Of a stretch of DNA of 64,000 nt, positions 35,094 through 44,893 are shown piece after piece. The position numbers were made by a program, and so were the translations under genes. Under the pieces are notes generated by a model, which saw nothing but the letters and a program-made list of their open reading frames with translations, ran no database searches and was not told the DNA's origin. Each line of letters opens with the position of its first letter. Positions within the stretch are counted from its first letter, which is position 1. Source of the stretch: Stieleria neptunia (GTDB lineage Bacteria > Planctomycetota > Planctomycetia > Pirellulales > Pirellulaceae); assembly GCF_007754155.1 (NCBI RefSeq), contig NZ_CP037423.1:2976001-3040000 (forward strand), written 5' to 3'.

Positions 35094-36944
35094 CTACTTC
35101 AAGCTGACCGACTGCGCGGCGCCGCCCACTTTCGCGTCTTTGGCGACGATCGTTTCAGGTGCGTCTTTGCCGGCCTTGATGATGAACGATTTGCCCTGGG
35201 GAGCGGCCGGGACAAAGGTCTTTCCGGCAATGCGAACCGTATACAGGATCTCGTCGCTGTCTGAATCGACAAGCTGGACGACGGGTGAATCGACATCAAA
35301 GGTCAATTCTCCGAGCGTTCCCCAGGACGGCGGATTGTAGTTGTCGAATTGCGAGATCGTCCGCGGCCAGCCGGGGTACTGTTTCGCCGACGGATCGGTC
35401 ACGTCGACATTGCGCGGCCAACATTCCATCGTGATCTGACGCGTTTTCGTGTTCAGACGTACGATGCCGAATCCGGCCGATCGTGTGTTGAGCACGTTGC
35501 CTGCCGGCATTTTTTCAGGATTAGCCGCCGCGTAGTTGGTGACCTTGTTGGCAAAGCCATCGAGATGGTCTCCGGTGTATTCCGGGCTGCCCGGTTCGCG
35601 GTTCTGACCCGGTACCAGCGGTTCCCACCAGCGCAGATAAAGATTGGCGATCGAGGGAACACAGAACGACCAGATGGCGTCTCGATGTTCGTCGATGCCG
35701 TGATGAAAGATCGTGGCCAGGTGTTGATCGCCGGCGTAGTGGAACGCGAACGCTTTGCGAAGTGATTTCAAGGCGCGGTTTCGTCCGGTTTGCGGCCAGC
35801 CGTTGGAATCCATGTCGGCATGCAATCGACCGTTGGCGCTGCCGTGGATGTGTGCACCGCCGCAGAAGATGGTTTGCGACAGGGCGACTTTCATGTTCGC
35901 GTCTTGCCAGTCCTGGGCCCAGTCATCCAGGAAATCCAATTGTCGCTGACCCAACAGGATCGCACCGTCGACGTCGACGCTGGCGGGATCGTACTCGGGA
36001 TTGCGGATGTGGTCGGGACGCGGTCCCTGCTTGGGCACTCGGCCGGCCGGACCGGTTTTGAATTTGCGGTCTTCCAGAATGGCAAAGTCGATCTTGCCCC
36101 AGTTCAAATTGGTGAAGTAGACGCCGATGCCCTGGCCGATTTTGAGCGGGTCCACCGGATCGGGGAAATGGCTGGTTTGGGCGCGTTCGACTTCTTGGAC
36201 ATAGATCCCGGGCTGGCGGTAACCGCCGTCGGCGTTGCCGCTGATCGTGGAGATCTTTCCGCTTTCGCCCCACAGGTTGGGCTGGCCGACGTCATGGTCA
36301 TCGGGCAGGCAGAGCGTCGGACGATCCTTGATGATTGCCCCGAAGTCACGTCCGAACTTCAACCAGGCGGCCAAATGTTTGTTGTGGTCGTAAACCTGGT
36401 CGCCGGAGAAGAACAGCACGTCGGCGTCGACTTTTTGAACGTTGTCGATCAGGTCTTGGCGTGAGATGTCGCCGCCATGGGCCGGTTGAATCGAGTTGCC
36501 GGTAAAGCCGACGACGACGATTTCGTCCTTGTCCACGGGGTTTTTGCGGATGACGCCTTCGTAGTTCGCTGCGGGCCCATGCAAAACCCGGTACTTGAAC
36601 GCTTGCGTGTCGTCCCAGTTTTCGACTCGAAAGGGCGCCGTCCAGCCGGGTTCAATCACGTTGGTTCGATCGACTTCGACCCAGTCGCCGTCTTTTTCGA
36701 TTTCTAGCCGAACGGTTCGGCTCTCGCCCGACTGGAGCGGATAGAGCTGGGCGGTCAGCTTGAGCGTGTTGTCGTGAACCGTGTAGAGCGCAAAACAAAT
36801 CACCTCGCTGCGTTCGACTTCGGGGATCTCCAGGATCGCGCGGCGTGGCCGGCGCTGGTTGTTCTGTTGAGCGAGTGCCGGAGTCACGGCCAGCAGCAAC
36901 GCCAGGCAACAGAGCCCGGCTCGTGTGTATCGTTGTCGATTCAT
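35094..36944 (-). CDS. PhoD-like secreted phosphatase
   Basis: A 616-residue protein with a signal peptide (MNRQRYTRAGLCCLALLLAV, cleaved near ALAQ). The metallophosphatase core is visible as FFSGDQVYDHN, CLPDDHDVGQ, a later LSQTIFCGGAHIHG and FHYAGDQHLATI, the Asp/His sites of the PhoD family of alkaline phosphatases or phosphodiesterases that use Ca and Fe. It should release phosphate from esters outside the cytoplasm. N- and C-terminal beta-rich extensions flank the core. It is monocistronic; a strong hairpin follows the upstream side at 36970-37045. Confidence 0.87.
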   Translation of the reverse strand: MNRQRYTRAGLCCLALLLAVTPALAQQNNQRRPRRAILEIPEVERSEVICFALYTVHDNTLKLTAQLYPLQSGESRTVRLEIEKDGDWVEVDRTNVIEPGWTAPFRVENWDDTQAFKYRVLHGPAANYEGVIRKNPVDKDEIVVVGFTGNSIQPAHGGDISRQDLIDNVQKVDADVLFFSGDQVYDHNKHLAAWLKFGRDFGAIIKDRPTLCLPDDHDVGQPNLWGESGKISTISGNADGGYRQPGIYVQEVERAQTSHFPDPVDPLKIGQGIGVYFTNLNWGKIDFAILEDRKFKTGPAGRVPKQGPRPDHIRNPEYDPASVDVDGAILLGQRQLDFLDDWAQDWQDANMKVALSQTIFCGGAHIHGSANGRLHADMDSNGWPQTGRNRALKSLRKAFAFHYAGDQHLATIFHHGIDEHRDAIWSFCVPSIANLYLRWWEPLVPGQNREPGSPEYTGDHLDGFANKVTNYAAANPEKMPAGNVLNTRSAGFGIVRLNTKTRQITMECWPRNVDVTDPSAKQYPGWPRTISQFDNYNPPSWGTLGELTFDVDSPVVQLVDSDSDEILYTVRIAGKTFVPAAPQGKSFIIKAGKDAPETIVAKDAKVGGAAQSVSLK

Positions 36945-36973
36945 TCAATTGCCTATCAATCGGGAACCGCGAA

Positions 36974-37041
36974 AACGGGGTCAGGAGTCAATAGCCGCAA
37001 GCGGCCCTACGGGTGCTTCGCACTATTGACTCCTGACCCCC
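36974..37041. repeat. Hairpin element, GGGGTCAGGAGTCAATAG arms
   Basis: Perfect 18-bp arms GGGGTCAGGAGTCAATAG and complement enclose a ~30-base loop that contains a smaller CCGCAAGCGG hairpin. It lies between the starts side of the phosphatase gene and the end of the membrane-protein gene, and may be a terminator or a REP-like element. Confidence 0.8.
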
Positions 37042-37080
37042 TTTCGCTCGCAGGACTTTAGGGAGAGAGCCTAGTGTAAC

Positions 37081-38040
37081 TCAGCGGTCACCCTCTGCCG
37101 ACCTTGGGGAGACATTCTTCTCGCCCGGTTTTCGCCACAAGAAAAACAGAAACAGGGGGATGGCGAAGTGCGGCGCCCGGAGAGCGGTTTCGTGCAGGAA
37201 TTGATCGGCCCCCCAATAGTTGAGCCCCCAGGACATGCCTGCGACGGGGCGTGCGATGGCGGTCAGGAATCCCCAAACCGATGCGTACAAGGCACTGGCG
37301 CGACGCACGTAGGGAATGCAGATTCCGATGCAGACCAGAAAATCGAGCACGCCGGCGGTTCGCAACAGCATCTGGGCGGTGGAATATTCGGCGCCTAGGA
37401 TCAACGTCGTCATGGCATAAAAGTTCCCCGGCGTCGGCCAAAATCCGATCGCGTAACAGCCGTGACCGGCAAAGGTCATGATCAATGCAATGACCGCCGT
37501 GATGACCGTGACCCGGTGGCTGGCCCCGAGGGCGAGTGCCATCACCAGCACCGTCGGAATCAACATCTGGCCCCCGTGTTCGATGAACATTGGCAGTTGC
37601 CGTTGCGCGGCGACGTAGCTGGCGTAACTGAGCAAGGTCAGTAGCCCGCTACCGAGTACCAGTCCGGACAATTGCACCCAGGACGTTTTGCGAACCGTGA
37701 TCGTCAACAGCGTGCATGCCAAGTACAGCCACCAGATCCGGGCGATCCATTTCTGCACGAAACCGTCGTCGGCCCCCGTGCCGACAAATTCGTCCCAAGA
37801 GAGTCCCAGTCGCGTGGCGAGGTCGTAGGTGGCGTCCTGCCAGAGCAGCACGCCATACGGGCCTTCCCAATAAAAGTGCACCCAAGTCCAGCCGGCAAAA
37901 CACAGAAACGCACCCAAGCGGAGGCAGACGATCGGTAGGCGGTGTTGGTTCGATTCGTTCACATTCGACCCGGGCGAGACGCTGTACGTGTGAGAGACGT
38001 TACGATAGTAACTGGGAGGTGATTCTAATTGTTTGTCCAA
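37081..38040 (-). CDS. Multi-pass membrane protein of unknown function
   Basis: A 319-residue protein starting MDKQLESPPSYYRNVSHTYS, with a hydrophilic head and about seven or eight helices (for example LPIVCLRLGAFLCFAGW, ALYLACTLLTITV-like and GVLDFLVCIGICIPYV). Conserved-looking polar residues include a His-Gly-Gly pair in MFIEHGGQMLIP and AGHGCYAIGFWPTPGNFYA. The repeated Trp and Tyr near membrane borders and the HETALRAPHF segment recall DoxX-like or heme-handling proteins, but I do not recognise the family. It is on the minus strand and ends 40 bp from the hairpin. Confidence 0.7.
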   Translation of the reverse strand: MDKQLESPPSYYRNVSHTYSVSPGSNVNESNQHRLPIVCLRLGAFLCFAGWTWVHFYWEGPYGVLLWQDATYDLATRLGLSWDEFVGTGADDGFVQKWIARIWWLYLACTLLTITVRKTSWVQLSGLVLGSGLLTLLSYASYVAAQRQLPMFIEHGGQMLIPTVLVMALALGASHRVTVITAVIALIMTFAGHGCYAIGFWPTPGNFYAMTTLILGAEYSTAQMLLRTAGVLDFLVCIGICIPYVRRASALYASVWGFLTAIARPVAGMSWGLNYWGADQFLHETALRAPHFAIPLFLFFLWRKPGEKNVSPRSAEGDR

Positions 38041-38226
38041 AATAAATCTTAGGGTGGTCTCGGAAGCCGCCGACGGTCTGTCGAGTGGAGCCGGATCTGT
38101 GGGGGCAACCGTGAGCCGCGGGGTCGCGGGCCATGGGCAACGCCAGCATGCCCGGCCGTTGACGCGTCACGGCTGACTCAACGCAAGGACCGTACTCGAC
38201 TGAACCGTACTCGAATGAAAGGACCG

Positions 38227-38880
38227 ATGTCACAGAACGTTCCCCAACGAGAGCACTTTCAACAAGCCTACGATGGCAGGGCTCCGTGGGACATTGGCAA
38301 ACCGCAACCGGTCTTTGTCGAGGCCGCCGAGCAGGTCACCGGCCGACTACTCGATGTCGGCTGCGGAACCGGAGAAAACTCGCTCTTCTTTGCCGCTCGG
38401 GGGCACCCGACCACCGGAATCGACTTTCTCGAGCATCCCATTGCCGAAGCGAATCGAAAGGCACGGGAGCGTGGACTGCCGGCGACTTTCATGGTGATGG
38501 ACGCGCTGCGGTTGGACGAGTTGGGCGAAGACTTTGACTCGGCGATCGACTGCGGCTTGTTCCACGTCTTCTCCGACCCGGACCGCGCGCGCTACGTCGA
38601 CGCACTGGAGAGCGTCGTGAAGCCGGGCGGCCGACTGTTCCTGATGTGTTTCAGCGACCTGGAACCACCCGGCGACGGGCCGCGGCGAATCACGCGGGAC
38701 GAAATCCACGCCGCCTTCGCCACAGATTGGCATGTCGAGTCGATCCGGCAGGTCCGATTCGAGACCCGCCGCGATCCGCAGCAATCCCCGTTCAGCGAGG
38801 GCGGACCGTTCGCCTGGTTCTCGGTGATTTGCAGGACAGGGTCATCGCCCGGCGGTACAATCGCGGACGTCAAAGGTTGA
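38227..38880 (+). CDS. Class I SAM-dependent methyltransferase (TehB/thiopurine-type)
   Basis: The ATG at 38227 has an AAAGGA ribosome site four bases upstream and is preferred over the in-frame ATG at 38215; 217 residues result (MSQNVPQREHFQQAYDGRAP). Motif I is LLDVGCGTGENSLFFA, the acidic residue that binds the ribose lies in GIDFLEHPI, and motif post-I/II is VDSAIDCGLFHVF-like. PWDIGKPQP near the N-terminus is typical of a planctomycete/actinobacterial subgroup annotated as thiopurine or tellurite-type methyltransferases. The acceptor substrate is unknown. It ends 12 bp before the ECF sigma gene. Confidence 0.85.
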   Translation: MSQNVPQREHFQQAYDGRAPWDIGKPQPVFVEAAEQVTGRLLDVGCGTGENSLFFAARGHPTTGIDFLEHPIAEANRKARERGLPATFMVMDALRLDELGEDFDSAIDCGLFHVFSDPDRARYVDALESVVKPGGRLFLMCFSDLEPPGDGPRRITRDEIHAAFATDWHVESIRQVRFETRRDPQQSPFSEGGPFAWFSVICRTGSSPGGTIADVKG

Positions 38881-38892
38881 CGAGCGACCGAG

Positions 38893-39486
38893 ATGCCCCA
38901 CTCAAGAACTTCTCCCGTGTCAGACGTTACCCGAATCCTCAATCAGATCGAAGCAGGAGACGCCGCAGCGACAGGTGAATTGTTGCCGCTGGTGTATGCC
39001 GAACTGCGCAGGCTGGCGGGCCACAAGATGGAGAAGGAGCCGGCGGGTCAGACACTGCAGCCGACGGCGCTCGTCCATGAAGCGTACGTGCGTCTGGTGG
39101 GGGACGAGGATGTTCGGCAGTGGGACAATCGTGGCCACTTCTTTGCGGCGGCCGCCGAGGCCATGCGTCGAATTCTGATCGATAACGCTCGCCGACGTCA
39201 AAGCCACAAACGGGGCGGCGACCGCGAGCGGTTGGAGATCGCGGAAGTCGATGCGATCATCGATTCAGCCGACGTCGACGAGTTGCTCGATCTCGATGCA
39301 GCCCTGACAAAGCTGGCCGAATGTGAACCGGAGTTGGCCAAACTGGTGCAGTTGCGATACTTCGCCGGGCTGACGGTGGAAGAATCGGCGCATGCCCTCG
39401 GCATGTCCCCGCGAACGGTCAAACGAAATTGGGCATTTGCCAGGGCTTGGCTCGGTCGTGAATTGAATCTGGACGCGGAAACGTGA
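38893..39486 (+). CDS. ECF-type RNA polymerase sigma factor (TIGR02999 class)
   Basis: A 197-residue protein with a sigma-2-like region (ELLPLVYAELRRLAGHKM, ALVHEAYVRLVG) and a sigma-4 helix-turn-helix (LTVEESAHALGMSPRTVKRN). The pattern belongs to the class of planctomycete and acidobacterial ECF factors that are typically encoded next to Ser/Thr kinases, and the kinase gene indeed follows at 40145. No anti-sigma gene is adjacent, so activation may be by phosphorylation. It starts 12 bp after the methyltransferase. It should direct RNA polymerase to a small regulon not visible here. Confidence 0.9.
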   Translation: MPHSRTSPVSDVTRILNQIEAGDAAATGELLPLVYAELRRLAGHKMEKEPAGQTLQPTALVHEAYVRLVGDEDVRQWDNRGHFFAAAAEAMRRILIDNARRRQSHKRGGDRERLEIAEVDAIIDSADVDELLDLDAALTKLAECEPELAKLVQLRYFAGLTVEESAHALGMSPRTVKRNWAFARAWLGRELNLDAET

Positions 39487-40144
39487 AATGTGTGGCCCCT
39501 GACGATGCCGGAATCCGCATTGCATTACGGGGCGAGTCGGGTTCCGACCCTCTGCGCATGAGGTTGTGACCGTTTAAAAAGTCACCCTCCCGTGTGCGGG
39601 AGGGACGAGCGCAGCGAGGGGGATTGCTTCCGACGTTGATGCGTCATCGTTGCCTTCAACTTTGGCGTCGCAACAACCCTCCCCGCGTCGTCGCACACTC
39701 CTCCGCGACCCTCCCAGAGGGGGCGCTTCACGGATTTTGGTGGCTGCTCTCGGATACTCGGGGAAGGTTTTTTGAGGGATGACTGCGATGTCCGATGGTT
39801 CTGTTCGGTCTGATGGCGAAGCCAGCTGTAGCGGAGACGGGCTCTGCGGAGGAGCAACCCGCCTAGGAATCGCCTGGTCTGCGATGCGGCGAAGGTGCTT
39901 CGTGCCCTCCACCGGCCCGCGTCGCCGGAGGGGCGTTTGAACCGAGCGGTTGTCGTCCAACACCCATTCGGACATCGCAGCAATGCCTCAAAAAACCTGG
40001 GTCCTGAGTGATTAGCCATTAAAATCCACGAAGAACCCCCAGAGGGAGAGTGACTTTGAAAACTGCACGATCTCACCGGGGGGGCAGCGAGTCGGCTTTC
40101 ACACAACTACCTCCGCCGAATTCACCACCGTTGATCGAAACGTC
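39487..40144. other. REP-rich gap between sigma factor and kinase
   Basis: No gene is supported. It contains REP-like stems (TCACCCTCCCGTGTGCGGGA at 39580-39610 with GCGCAGCGAGGGG; CCCAGAGGGAGAGTGACTTT at 40040) and the tail AAAACTGCACGATCTC at 40059, the family also near 22.4, 58.2, 58.3 and 61.58 kb. The rest looks like degraded copies and the kinase promoter. Confidence 0.5.
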
Positions 40145-42427
40145 ATGGCTGTCGCATCCGAAAAATCGATCTTCTTTGATGCCCTGGAGTTTGAATCAAC
40201 CGCTAAGCGGGCCGCGTACGTCGAGCATGCCTGTGGCGGCGACGTGCAACTGTTGACGGCCGTTCGCGCGTTGCTTCGCGAGAACGATCGCGAGGAGAAC
40301 CCCGTCGACAACCCGGTCGGTGCGGCGATGATGCCGACGGCGTTGCCCGCTGGGGACGGACGCGCCGGCGCGACACGGTTTGCCCCCGGAACACTGGTGG
40401 GGCCTTACAAGCTGATGGAGCGAATCGGCGAAGGCGGATTTGGGTTGGTCTTTGTCGCTCAACAGCAGGCACCCGTCCGGCGGCGCGTTGCGTTGAAGAT
40501 CATCAAGCCGGGGATGGAGTCCCGTGAAGTCCTCGCCCGCTTTGAAGCCGAGCGGCAGGCCATTGCATTGATGGATCATCCCAATATCGCCCGGGTGTTT
40601 GAGGCCGGTGTCACCGAGACGGCCCAACCTTATTTCGTCATGGAACTGGTGCGCGGCGTCCCGTTGATCGAGTTTTGCGACCACCACCAGCTGAACATGT
40701 CGGAGCGGCTGGAGCTGTTCGTGACGATCTGCCATGCCGTGCAGCATGCCCACCAGAAAGGAATCATTCACCGGGATTTGAAGCCTTCCAACATTCTCGT
40801 GACGCTGCAGGACGGACGGCCGTTGGCAAAGGTCATCGATTTTGGCGTTGCCAAAGCGATCGGCCAGAGTTTGACCGTCAAAACGATTTACACCCGGTTT
40901 GCGTCGATGGTTGGTACGCCGGCGTACATGAGTCCCGAGCAGGCGGCGATGAGTACCGACGACATTGACACGCGGAGTGACATTTATTCGCTCGGCGTGT
41001 TGCTCTATGAGGTGCTGACCGGGGCCACGCCGTTTGCCCCCGACCGTTTGCAAAGTGCGGGGTTTGATGAGTTGCGTCGGATCATTCGCGAAGAGGATCC
41101 GCCACGTCCCAGCACGCGTCTGAGTACACTGAACAACGAATTGGCCAGTACCATCGCCGTCAATCGTCGGCTGGACCCGGCGACGCTTTCGTCTGCGATG
41201 AAACGCGATCTCGATTGGATCGTGATGAAGGCGATGGACAAGGATCGAAACCGGCGTTATTCGACCGCCGGCGCGATGGCGGAGGACGTTTCGCGATTTC
41301 TCAGCGACCAGCCTGTCGACGCTCGTCCGCCGTCGACGTTGTACCGGTTTTCCAAATTTGCACGGCGAAACAAGGTCGTCATTTCGACCGCTTCGCTCGT
41401 CGCCTGCGCCTTGATGCTTGGAACTGCGGTCAGCGTCTGGCAAGCGCACGCGGCGATCCAGGAACGCGACGAGAAAGAAGTTGCATTGGAAGAAGCACGT
41501 GCGGCCGAACAAGTGGCCAACGCTGCTCGGCTTGAATTGGAACGGTTCAACGATCGGCTCAATTCAACCACCGTCCTGCTGGCGTCGGGGCGAGCCAACG
41601 CCGACGCCCAACGTTGGCCCGAGGCCTATCAGGCGTACACCAAAGCGACGGACGTTTTGCCAAAGTACTTTCTGGTCTGGCTGGAGCGAGGCGGATTGAA
41701 CGCGAAACTGGGACGCTGGAATGCTGCCGCGGCTGATTACGCCCAAGCCGTCGAAATCGGCTGCCCGATCGAACAGGCTGAACTGTCGGGCGTTCCACAA
41801 CTCTTGTTCTTCGCCGGTGAAACGGCTGCCTACGAGAAATTGTGCGAAGAACTTCGACGCTTTGGCAAGAACGATCCGATGGCGGTGATGGTCCGCGGGC
41901 AGCTGGCCGGTGAAACGACCGCACCCGCGGCCGCTGAGTTGGCTGATCGTGTCGAACGGATGCTCGCGGCCATCCGTAGACCCGACGACTCCGATGTAAC
42001 TCATGAATCGGATCGGAGGCGACGCAAATACGCCGAGATGTTCTACGGGGTGAATCTATACGTCGCCGGCTGGGCGCATCTGCGAGCCGGAAATCATCAG
42101 CGTGCTCTGCAGCGGTTGGAGGAATCGAATCAGGCAAATTGGCTTGGACGTGGAATCGCCGATCCCCTGCTTGCGATTGCTCACCACCGAACGGGCAACG
42201 CCGAGGGGGCCGTCCGCTCGTTCGAGCAATCGCAGGCACTGCTGGACCGACTGCTGGATGAAAGTGTCAGCCAAGCCAAGGGCGTACCCTCCATCCCATG
42301 GATTGATTGGATCGAGTTTCTGCTCCATCACCGCGAGGCGAGTATCGTCGTGAAGGGGCATACACCGGCGAATGACCCACGACTCCGGCAGATGGAGCGA
42401 TTTGCCGATGAACGCGTTTCAGGTTGA
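40145..42427 (+). CDS. Membrane Ser/Thr protein kinase with TPR-like tail
   Basis: A 760-residue Hanks-type kinase. Residues ~85-370 have the G-loop GEGGFGLVF, the ATP lysine in VALKII (~113), HRDLKPSN (~208), DFGVA (~231), and GTPAYMSPEQ. A single helix (VVISTASLVACALMLGTAVSVW-like, ~411-433) follows, then a helical region with TPR-type repeats (AYTKATDVLPKYFLVWLERG and similar) outside the membrane. The first ~80 residues resemble the helical head of planctomycete kinases that interact with their ECF partner. It probably senses an external signal and acts with the ECF sigma factor upstream. Confidence 0.92.
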   Translation: MAVASEKSIFFDALEFESTAKRAAYVEHACGGDVQLLTAVRALLRENDREENPVDNPVGAAMMPTALPAGDGRAGATRFAPGTLVGPYKLMERIGEGGFGLVFVAQQQAPVRRRVALKIIKPGMESREVLARFEAERQAIALMDHPNIARVFEAGVTETAQPYFVMELVRGVPLIEFCDHHQLNMSERLELFVTICHAVQHAHQKGIIHRDLKPSNILVTLQDGRPLAKVIDFGVAKAIGQSLTVKTIYTRFASMVGTPAYMSPEQAAMSTDDIDTRSDIYSLGVLLYEVLTGATPFAPDRLQSAGFDELRRIIREEDPPRPSTRLSTLNNELASTIAVNRRLDPATLSSAMKRDLDWIVMKAMDKDRNRRYSTAGAMAEDVSRFLSDQPVDARPPSTLYRFSKFARRNKVVISTASLVACALMLGTAVSVWQAHAAIQERDEKEVALEEARAAEQVANAARLELERFNDRLNSTTVLLASGRANADAQRWPEAYQAYTKATDVLPKYFLVWLERGGLNAKLGRWNAAAADYAQAVEIGCPIEQAELSGVPQLLFFAGETAAYEKLCEELRRFGKNDPMAVMVRGQLAGETTAPAAAELADRVERMLAAIRRPDDSDVTHESDRRRRKYAEMFYGVNLYVAGWAHLRAGNHQRALQRLEESNQANWLGRGIADPLLAIAHHRTGNAEGAVRSFEQSQALLDRLLDESVSQAKGVPSIPWIDWIEFLLHHREASIVVKGHTPANDPRLRQMERFADERVSG

Positions 42428-42762
42428 AGCCGTCGCCCGGCCGTCGACACTTCTGCAACGTTTTGTCTGGCCCCGGGTGAGCGTGGTTTACGCATTCATT
42501 AGATAGAGGCTTGAAGCCTGATCCATTGTGAACCTTTCGACGAAGTCGGAAACGGAAGCCGCACTGGATCTTTCACCCCATTGGAGACACCACGCCCAGC
42601 GAGGCTCGGCCGGCAGACCTGTCGGTGGATGCCAGAAATGAAACGAAAGATGAATTCTTGCAAATGGTTTCGCTGGATCGCCTTGGATTCCGCGGTGCTC
42701 GGATCAAACCGCTCGGTCCGAACGAGACTTTCTCCAAACCTCCTCCCCTGGAAACTGAAACC
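42428..42762. other. Promoter region of the PQQ-propeller gene
   Basis: No gene seen in these 335 bp; the in-frame reading from 42625 has no family match. It contains a degenerate AGGCTTGAAGCCTG palindrome at 42507-42520 and otherwise nothing I can assign. Confidence 0.4.
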
Positions 42763-44655
42763 ATGATCAAACTGTACCTTGCCGGTCTGCTCCTTCTTTG
42801 CTCCGGTGTCATCGGTTTCGCCGCCGATTGGCCCCAGTGGCAAGGGCCGGATCGAAATTCGATCTCGAACGAAGAGGCATTGTTGCAGCAATGGCCCGAC
42901 GGCGGGCCGGCGTTGGCTTGGCGAGTCGACGGGCTCGGCGGCGGTGACAGTGCGCCAGCGGTCGCAGGCGGCCGACTTTTCGGGATGAGCAATCGGGACG
43001 GCAAAGAAATCGTCTGGGCACGCTCCGAAAAAGACGGCCAGGAACTCTGGTTCACGTCGTTGGGTGACGCGATTGAACAGCGCGTGCCCCAGTCGAAAGA
43101 AGGTCCGGGATGCACTCCGTCGGTGGACGGCGATCGGTTGTACGTGATCGGCATGAGCGGACGTGTCGCTTGCGTGAAGACGCGAGACGGAAGTGTCCTT
43201 TGGCAACGAAGTCTCGTCGACGATTTCGGCGGTGTCTTGCCGATGTGGAGTTACCGCGAATCACCACTCGTCGACGGCGACCAAGTGATCTGCACGCCGG
43301 GTGCCTCCGATGCGATGATCGTCGCACTGAACAAAACGACGGGAGAGACGATTTGGAAGAGCCAGATGCCCGGTGAATCCGCAGACGTACAGGCAGACGC
43401 ACAGAGTGATCCCCCAAGTCGTGAGGCATCCCCCCAACGCGGATCCGCTCCGGAAATCACCGGATCGGAGCATGCGGAGTTGTTCCAGAGCGAGCATTGG
43501 GGGATGACCGGTTTTGCTTACAAGGTTCCCAGCGGAAACTATCTCGCCAAGCTCTACTTCGCCGAGACGTACAACGGCATCACCGATGCCGGCCAACGCG
43601 TCTTCACCTTCAATGTCGAGGAAAAGGCGTTCAAAGACTTTGACATCTGGGAGAAAGCCGGCGGTCCTCGCAAGGCGTACATCGAGTCGGTTCCTGTCGA
43701 GGTGACTGACGGTGAGTTGAACATCACGTTCACGCGACAGGTCGAGAATCCTGCGATCAAGGCGATTGAGATCGTTCCGCAGGGTATCGGGGCGAAGTCG
43801 ATCGAGACCATTCGGATCAACGCCGGCCGGTCGACGCCCTGGACGGATGCAAAGGGACAAACCTGGTTGGCCGATCAAGGGTTCGCCGATGGCCAAACCA
43901 ACCCGGGATCATTCAGTTTCGGAGGCGGTCGTCCGGCTGGGGGTGGCGGACGCGGTGGTTTCGGTGGACGCGGTGGACGTGGCGGATTCGGTGGTTTCGG
44001 CGGTGCTCGCTCGGGAGCGGCATACTCGTCGGCGATCGCCATCGATTTCGAAGGCCAACGACAATACGTTCAACTGACCGCCAAGTCACTCATCGGCGTC
44101 TCGGCCAGCGATGGTACGGTGCTTTGGCAATACGATGCACCAGCCAACGCGATGGGCATCAACTGTTCCACACCGATCTATCATGACGGTTTGCTGTTCG
44201 CGGCGTCCGCCTACGGGGCCGGTGGCGGTGCCGTGAAGTTGGTGAAAGGCGCCGGCGGAGAGATCACCGCCGAGGAAGTCTACTTCACGACCAGAATGCA
44301 AAACCACCATGGCGGAATGATCGTGGTGGATGGATGTCTGTACGGAGCGAACGGAGGAAACGGGGGCGGGGTCATGTCCTGCCTGGACTTTCAAACCGGC
44401 GACTTGCTATGGCGAGATCGCAAAGGCCCCAAGGGTTCCTTGCTGCTGGCCGACGGACGGCTTTACCTGCGCGGCGAAGACGATGGAGAGATGCTGCTGA
44501 TCGAGCCATCGCGCGACGGACTCGTTGAACGTGGCCGCTTCGATCAACCCGACCGCAGCAGCGCGAAGGCCTGGGCGCACCCGATTGTCGCCAATGGCAA
44601 GCTCTACATCCGCGACCAAGGACTGTTGCTCTGCTACGACGTCCGGGCGGAGTAG
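42763..44655 (+). CDS. Secreted PQQ-propeller protein with malectin-like and Gly-rich inserts
   Basis: The ATG at 42763 starts a signal peptide ([20 protein letters not shown]) and 630 residues. The propeller opens with [13 protein letters not shown] and returns after ~residue 420 ([20 protein letters not shown]). Between them, residues ~215-330 are malectin-like ([37 protein letters not shown]), and then comes a Gly/Arg-rich linker ([20 protein letters not shown]). The blades are of the outer-membrane-assembly/PQQ type without obvious PQQ ligands, so the protein probably binds carbohydrate. I would not call it a dehydrogenase. Confidence 0.82.
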   Translation: MIKLYLAGLLLLCSGVIGFAADWPQWQGPDRNSISNEEALLQQWPDGGPALAWRVDGLGGGDSAPAVAGGRLFGMSNRDGKEIVWARSEKDGQELWFTSLGDAIEQRVPQSKEGPGCTPSVDGDRLYVIGMSGRVACVKTRDGSVLWQRSLVDDFGGVLPMWSYRESPLVDGDQVICTPGASDAMIVALNKTTGETIWKSQMPGESADVQADAQSDPPSREASPQRGSAPEITGSEHAELFQSEHWGMTGFAYKVPSGNYLAKLYFAETYNGITDAGQRVFTFNVEEKAFKDFDIWEKAGGPRKAYIESVPVEVTDGELNITFTRQVENPAIKAIEIVPQGIGAKSIETIRINAGRSTPWTDAKGQTWLADQGFADGQTNPGSFSFGGGRPAGGGGRGGFGGRGGRGGFGGFGGARSGAAYSSAIAIDFEGQRQYVQLTAKSLIGVSASDGTVLWQYDAPANAMGINCSTPIYHDGLLFAASAYGAGGGAVKLVKGAGGEITAEEVYFTTRMQNHHGGMIVVDGCLYGANGGNGGGVMSCLDFQTGDLLWRDRKGPKGSLLLADGRLYLRGEDDGEMLLIEPSRDGLVERGRFDQPDRSSAKAWAHPIVANGKLYIRDQGLLLCYDVRAE

Positions 44656-44756
44656 CGAACCGTTAGCAACGAGGCTTGGAAAACGTCCCTTTCAACCGCT
44701 GTCTTAGTCCGATGAAAAGGCGACGACTCCGAACGCCTTTGATTGGAGTGTCAGAT

Positions 44757-44835
44757 GCACGATGGGGGCAAGACGATGGGGGCAAGACGATGGCTGGCTG
44801 AGATCGTTTTGCCACCATCGTTTTGCCAATCTTTC
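44757..44835. repeat. Short degenerate copy of the GATGGGGGCAAGAC minisatellite
   Basis: Two and a half direct units (CGATGGGGGCAAGACGATGG) followed by an inverted degenerate pair (ATCGTTTTGCCACCATCGTT). It lies in the gap between two convergent genes, like related degenerate pieces near 48670-48750 and 55828-55885. Confidence 0.65.
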
Positions 44836-44893
44836 CCTGATCGATCTGACGGATCAAGCCGTCAAAACGATGGCTCTACTTTCGCTGCCGCCC

